64,000 nt of DNA from Catelliglobosispora koreensis DSM 44566. Its GTDB lineage: Bacteria; Actinomycetota; Actinomycetes; Mycobacteriales; Micromonosporaceae. The translations under genes were made by a program, and so were the position numbers. Shown here piece after piece: positions 60,555 to 64,000 of this stretch. Below the pieces are notes generated by a model. That model made no database searches and was not told where the DNA came from. It saw only the letters and a program-made list of their open reading frames with translations. The stretch spans positions 1 through 64,000 of the forward strand of contig NZ_KB903290.1 in assembly GCF_000379685.1 (NCBI RefSeq), read 5' to 3'. The stretch's first letter is position 1. Every line of letters starts with the position of its first letter.

Positions 60555-61286
60555 ATGACCACCACCATTTCCGCGCAGCGGCTGGCCCGGGTGTTCGTCG
60601 AGGTCGCCGACACCCTCGTCGATGAATTTGATTTGATCGAATTCTTGCAGCTGCTGGCCAGCCGCACAGCTGACCTGCTCGACGCCTCACCGGTCGGGCT
60701 GCTTCTCGCCGATCAGCGGGGACGGCTGGAATTCATGGCCGCCTCGGATGAAAACGTGAAGCTGCTGGAGCTGTTCCAGGTTCAAAACCAGGAAGGCCCA
60801 TGCTTGGATGCGTTCCGCAGCGGCACCCCGGTCGTCAACGCTGACCTGACCGAAGCCAAAGCCCGCTGGCCACGCTTCGCCCCCCGCGCGGTGCAGGCCG
60901 GATTCCGGTCCGTGCACGCCTTCCCGTTGCGGCTGCGCGCCGAGCGCATCGGGGCCATGAACGTCTTTAGTGCCAGCGTCGGCGGGCGCCTAGCCGAGAC
61001 CGACGTGCAAATCGTGCAGGCTCTCGCCGATGTCGCCTCCATCGGATTGCTGCAGGAGCGCGCGATCAAGCGAGGGGAGCTGCTCACCGAACAGCTCCAA
61101 GGTGCGCTCAACAGCCGCATCACCATCGAGCAGGCCAAGGGCGCCCTCGCGCAAGCACGCGGCATCAGCGTCGATGAAGCGTTCGCGGTCATCCGCGCGC
61201 ACGCCCGAAACCACAACCTGCGTCTCGGCGAGGTCGCCCAGGCCGTCATCAGCGACCCGGACAGCATCGCCGAGCAGTTACGGTGA
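60555..61286 (+). CDS. GAF-ANTAR RNA-binding antitermination regulator
   Basis: 243 residues. GAF domain (about 30-165: SPVGLLLADQRGRLEFMAASDENVKLLELFQVQNQEGPCLDAFRSGTPVVNADLTEAKARWPRFAPRAVQAGFRSVHAFPLRLRAERIGAMNVF); ANTAR domain (about 180-238: LQGALNSRITIEQAKGALAQARGISVDEAFAVIRAHARNHNLRLGEVAQAVI). ATG 60555 has GGAAAGGAAGAAAGG upstream; GTG 60513 overlapping the previous stop is an alternative. It is paralogous to the preceding gene, and the two proteins may heterodimerise. Confidence 0.92.
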   Translation: MTTTISAQRLARVFVEVADTLVDEFDLIEFLQLLASRTADLLDASPVGLLLADQRGRLEFMAASDENVKLLELFQVQNQEGPCLDAFRSGTPVVNADLTEAKARWPRFAPRAVQAGFRSVHAFPLRLRAERIGAMNVFSASVGGRLAETDVQIVQALADVASIGLLQERAIKRGELLTEQLQGALNSRITIEQAKGALAQARGISVDEAFAVIRAHARNHNLRLGEVAQAVISDPDSIAEQLR

Positions 61287-61475
61287 AGGCTGCGGCGCCT
61301 CACAGGTGATCTTGGGATTGATTCCCACATAGTTCAAAGGCCCAGCGACGATCGTGAGTATCGTGTTTCCGGCGTCGCTGCAGCTTTTCTCATCTCCACT
61401 GAAGTATCCGCGTTGCCCTGCTGCCACTAGCCCGATGATGATCCAGACAACAGCAAGCAATGCCCCAATTCGCAT
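61278..61475 (-). CDS. Small conserved membrane/exported protein
   Basis: 65 residues: one hydrophobic N-terminal helix (MRIGALLAVVWIIIGLVAAGQRGYF), then KSCSDAGNTILTIVAGPLNYVGINPKITC with two Cys. This matches a widespread actinobacterial short protein with the pattern AGQRGYF ... VAGPLNYVGxNPK and no assigned function. AGGA 3-6 nt before ATG 61475 supports the start over ATG 61493. Its 3' end overlaps the GAF-ANTAR gene by 9 nt. Confidence 0.8.
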   Translation of the reverse strand: MRIGALLAVVWIIIGLVAAGQRGYFSGDEKSCSDAGNTILTIVAGPLNYVGINPKITCEAPQPSP

Positions 61476-61511
61476 TCCTGATCCTTCACGCATATTTGTT
61501 CCTCAGTTCTG

Positions 61512-62144
61512 TCAGGCGGGGTAGGTTTTGCGCCCGGTCAACAGGTCCCGGATTTTGTCAGCCGCACCAAGCAGAGCGTCGGTGAGCTTGTTCCAAGGTG
61601 GACGCGCCGGTGCACCGTGGTGAGGCCGGCTGGGTGCTGCTTCACGTGCCACTTCCACACGGTTTCCCAGCCGGATGAGATCCACCTTGCTTACTGCCGC
61701 GAGCAGTTCAGGGAAGATGTCCGCATCGCAGCTGCCGGTGTGGCGGTGCAGCTCGGTGACAATCGCCTGTGCCGATTGGCGGAACGCCGCTGTACCTGGC
61801 GCCACCGTTTGCAAGGCGGCCAGATCCTTCAGGAGTGTCTCATCACGATCGATTTGCCTGTCCGCCGTTTCACTGCCGTGTGTGGAGGGCAGCTTTTCCA
61901 GTACCGGATAAAGGTATTGGCGCTCGGCGGATAGGTGCCTGGTTGTCGCGGCGGTGAGCCGGTCAGCATCCTGGCGCGTGGGCATCTGCGCTTTCGCTAG
62001 CGCGTCAGCCATGGCGGCCAGTTCAGCGTGGTCATCGGTGAGCACGGTGATGATGCTGCGGCCCGGGGGAACATACTGGTATGTCTCGTTCTCGCCCGCA
62101 ATGACAGGCAACGGTGGCAGGTAGGTTGTCACCCTCAAGGACAT
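61512..62144 (-). CDS. Hemerythrin-like HHE domain protein
   Basis: 210 residues. The four-helix HHE motif residues appear as ITVLTDDHAELAAM, TRHLSAERQYLYP and ELHRHTGSCDADIFPEL, with His/Asp/Glu ligands for a di-iron centre (about residues 38, 70, 74-78 and 130-140). It may sense or scavenge oxygen or reactive species. A basic C-terminal tail follows. No -10 with leaderless spacing is obvious. Confidence 0.85.
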   Translation of the reverse strand: MSLRVTTYLPPLPVIAGENETYQYVPPGRSIITVLTDDHAELAAMADALAKAQMPTRQDADRLTAATTRHLSAERQYLYPVLEKLPSTHGSETADRQIDRDETLLKDLAALQTVAPGTAAFRQSAQAIVTELHRHTGSCDADIFPELLAAVSKVDLIRLGNRVEVAREAAPSRPHHGAPARPPWNKLTDALLGAADKIRDLLTGRKTYPA

Positions 62145-62214
62145 GCCCGAAAGCCCCGATAGCTAAACGGCCAACCGGGCGGCGCCACGGTTCTTCCCGG
62201 TCTACCGTCAACTC

Positions 62215-62916
62215 ATGATGTGGCTTGCCGCAGCCGGGTGGGGAGCGTTTGGCGCGGTGTCCCTGCTCATTGGAGCGTGGCTCGCTGTGCACTGGCGGCC
62301 CCAGGCGCGCACCGTGGGCCTGATCATGGGCTTCGGTGCCGGAACGCTGCTCGGGGCGATCGCCTATGAGCTGATACCCGAAGAGTCGTTTCGCAACGGC
62401 TGGAGCTTCATCGCGTTCGCGATCGGCTCGGTGGTTTTCTTCGCCGCCGACCGGGCCACGACCGGCCGGCACAAGTCCGAGGCCGCGGCCAGTAGCTCGA
62501 TCGCGTTAGGGGCACTGCTCGACGGCGTACCAGAATCGCTTGTGCTCGGCATGAGTCTGGCGGCCGGCGGACATGTCAGCATCGCGTTTCTCGCGGCGGT
62601 TTTCTTGTCCAACCTTCCAGAATCGCTTGGTGCCACTAGCGGGCTGCGCAAGGCTGGGCACACGACGATGGCCATTTACCGGATGTGGGCCGGGATTGTC
62701 TTGGTCTCCGCGGTCGCCGCGGCGCTGGGTTATGCGCTGCTGCGGTTGCTGCCGCATGCAGACGGTGCTTATGTTGAGGCGTTCGCCGCCGGGGCTGTGC
62801 TGACGATGCTGGCTAACTCGATGATTCCCGAGGCGGTAAAGCAGGGCCGCCGCTGGACCGGGTTGCTGGTCACGCTCGGATTCGCGGTGGCCGGCGTGCT
62901 CACTTTGCTGGAATGA
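62215..62916 (+). CDS. ZIP-family metal transporter
   Basis: 233 residues with seven or eight helices. The ZIP core is visible: LLDGVPESLVLGMSLAAGG (H-less first motif D-G-x-P-E-S) and VFLSNLPESLGATSGLRKAGH, the latter with the N-x-P-E-S metal-binding motif; the C-terminal helix is GLLVTLGFAVAGVL. It imports zinc or another divalent metal. TACCGT (62203-62208) lies 6 nt before ATG 62215. The VOC gene starts 14 nt after its stop, so they are probably co-transcribed. Confidence 0.88.
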   Translation: MMWLAAAGWGAFGAVSLLIGAWLAVHWRPQARTVGLIMGFGAGTLLGAIAYELIPEESFRNGWSFIAFAIGSVVFFAADRATTGRHKSEAAASSSIALGALLDGVPESLVLGMSLAAGGHVSIAFLAAVFLSNLPESLGATSGLRKAGHTTMAIYRMWAGIVLVSAVAAALGYALLRLLPHADGAYVEAFAAGAVLTMLANSMIPEAVKQGRRWTGLLVTLGFAVAGVLTLLE

Positions 62917-62929
62917 GGGTGAAGCTGAA

Positions 62930-63418
62930 ATGACTGTGCCGCAACGCTACGCGACCGTCGATCCGTGGGTGATCAGCCGTGACACCGATGCTGAGATCCG
63001 TTTTCTCGCCACGGTGTTCGGTGCCGCGGAGACGCCGGGTTCCCGGATGCTCGATGAGGACGGCCTTATCGGTCACGTAGAAGTGGACCTCGGCGGCAGC
63101 GTCATCATGTTGTTTGACGCCAAACAAGACTGGCCGTCCACTCCGGCGCATCTGCGGGTGTATGTGAGCGATGTCGCCGCGACGGTCACTAAGGCGGTGG
63201 CCGCGGGGGCGCGGGTAGTTACCGAGCCGACGCTGCTTGCCTTCGGCGAGCGGGTGGCGAGGGTGCGCGATCCGCAAGGGCACCTGTGGTGGCTGCACGA
63301 GCACGTCGAGGACGTGCCGCCGGAGGAAATGGGCAGCCGGTTCGCCGATCCGTCAGCTATCGAAGCGATGGCATATGTTCAGCGGAGCTTGCGAGACGAG
63401 ATGACAACTGTCCAATAA
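62930..63418 (+). CDS. VOC-superfamily (glyoxalase/PhnB-like) protein
   Basis: 162 residues. Two beta-alpha-beta-beta-beta motifs: TVDPWVISRDTDAEIRFLATVFGA ... GHVEVDLGGSVIMLFDA and LRVYVSDVAATVTKAVAAGARVV ... RVARVRDPQGHLWWLHEHVE. H and E positions typical of VOC metal sites are partly present (GHVEV; HLWWLHEH). The substrate is unknown. It follows the ZIP transporter closely. Confidence 0.88.
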   Translation: MTVPQRYATVDPWVISRDTDAEIRFLATVFGAAETPGSRMLDEDGLIGHVEVDLGGSVIMLFDAKQDWPSTPAHLRVYVSDVAATVTKAVAAGARVVTEPTLLAFGERVARVRDPQGHLWWLHEHVEDVPPEEMGSRFADPSAIEAMAYVQRSLRDEMTTVQ

Positions 63419-63517
63419 GGACACTGCTCCCTACCTCGGGTGAAAGAATTTCGCAAGAGTTGAATTATTCACGTTCCCTGGCAGGATGAGACGGACCTAG
63501 CCCGGGAGCCCAGTGAC

Positions 63518-64000
63518 GTGACCTTAGGCGATGACCGCACCCACCCCCGGCTACGTATTCTCATCGCTGCTTACGCGGTGTCGTCATTTGGTAGCTATCT
63601 GAACCTGCTCGCGTTAGGACTGTTCGCCTTCCAGCTGAGCGGATCGGCGTTCGAAACCGGTCTGTTCATGGCGTTGCGGCTGACGTCGGGATTCGTCGCC
63701 GGGCCCGCCGCGGGATGGCTCGCGGGGCGCTATCCCCGGAAAGCCCTGATGATTAGCTCAGACGTCATCTGCGCGGCGGGGGTGGCGGCTGTCGCTTTAT
63801 GGCCGTCGCTGTGGCTGCTTTACGCGTTGGCTATCGTCCTGGGAACGGCTACCGCGCGGTGGAATGTCGCGATGCGCTCCAGCATCCCTGACCTTGTAGC
63901 CAGCGGGGAGCTCGCTAAAGCCAACGGCCGCCTCGTTTCTGGCCGCTCCGCGGCGATGCTGCTCGGCTTTGCCTCCGCCGGAGTGCTCGTGTCCGGGCTC
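63518..64000 (+). CDS. MFS transporter (3' truncated by the window)
   Basis: 161 codons to the window edge without a stop. VTLGDDRTHPRLRILIAAYAVSSFGSYLNLLALGLFAFQLSGSAFETGLFMALRLTSGFVAGPAAGWLAGRYPRKALMI shows two N-terminal helices and the MFS loop motif (G-x-L-A-G-R-x-P-R-K), followed by further helices and WNVAMRSSIPDLVASGELAKANG, typical of the enterobactin exporter/macrolide-efflux-like MFS group. GTG 63518 has GGGAG about 9 nt upstream. Confidence 0.87.
   Translation, partial: MTLGDDRTHPRLRILIAAYAVSSFGSYLNLLALGLFAFQLSGSAFETGLFMALRLTSGFVAGPAAGWLAGRYPRKALMISSDVICAAGVAAVALWPSLWLLYALAIVLGTATARWNVAMRSSIPDLVASGELAKANGRLVSGRSAAMLLGFASAGVLVSGL

Overview
The window is chromosomal DNA of a high-GC actinomycete. 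The evidence is strong GC bias at third codon positions, many GTG starts, Tat and Sec exported enzymes, a LexA with an intact Ala-Gly cleavage site, GAF-ANTAR regulators, STAS/SpoIIE/MEDS sigma-regulation proteins, a SigB/F-type sigma factor, DUF4193 and DUF2795 proteins, and a group 2 truncated haemoglobin. Nothing fixes the genus. I see no rRNA, tRNA, CRISPR array, insertion sequence, phage or plasmid genes.

Layout. 1-9.4 kb: a 5'-truncated secreted sugar-dehydrogenase-like protein (PKD, CBM6-like and ricin modules), an MBL-fold hydrolase divergent from a GlxA-type AraC regulator, a Tat-exported esterase, a methyltransferase, lexA, a decayed secreted protease, an unknown gene and nadE. 9.4-22.7 kb: a carbohydrate island with a GH27 alpha-galactosidase, a DUF5107 protein, a DeoR/LacI hybrid regulator with shared GATCG operator half-sites, a GH5 glycosidase, a ThuA-like plus Gfo/Idh/MocA operon, a giant LuxR (LAL) regulator and a TolB-like secreted protein. 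22.8-30 kb: a LytS/LytTR two-component pair, an FBP-domain protein, acetyltransferase, hydrolase and a UvrA-like ABC ATPase. 30-37 kb: truncated haemoglobin, DUF4193, GNAT, STAS, SpoIIE phosphatase, MEDS/anti-sigma protein, zinc peptidase and Nei-type glycosylase. 37-43 kb: poorly characterised membrane proteins, including a three-gene operon of anchored exported proteins. 43-53 kb: PhoD phosphatase plus a beta-propeller-like secreted protein, an LPXTG protein with a Ser-Ala linker, aldo/keto reductase, lipoprotein, DUF2795, a GPGGxS miniprotein, gene remnants and an M43 metalloprotease. 53-64 kb: cupredoxin plus DUF6529 membrane protein, HSL esterase divergent from a TetR - PLP aldolase/deaminase - lactone oxidase operon, a second DUF4193, sigma factor, STAS, tandem GAF-ANTAR regulators, hemerythrin, ZIP transporter, VOC protein and a 3'-truncated MFS transporter.

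Cross-cutting signals. (i) Twenty genes carry a TANNNT -10 hexamer ending 6-8 nt before their start codon, the signature of leaderless transcription; this corrects several start codons. (ii) Convergent genes repeatedly overlap at their 3' ends, by 4 to 111 nt. (iii) At least four genes are being lost by frameshift or deletion: a secreted serine protease, an SMP-30 protein, a DUF402 protein and a DUF1772 protein. (iv) Several promoters carry clear dyads that look like operators. No single locus is a convincing new defence or biosynthetic system. The least explained units are the 41.2-42.8 kb operon, the 37.1-38.9 kb Cys-motif membrane protein, and the hairpin plus possible small ORF at 18.78-19.0 kb.
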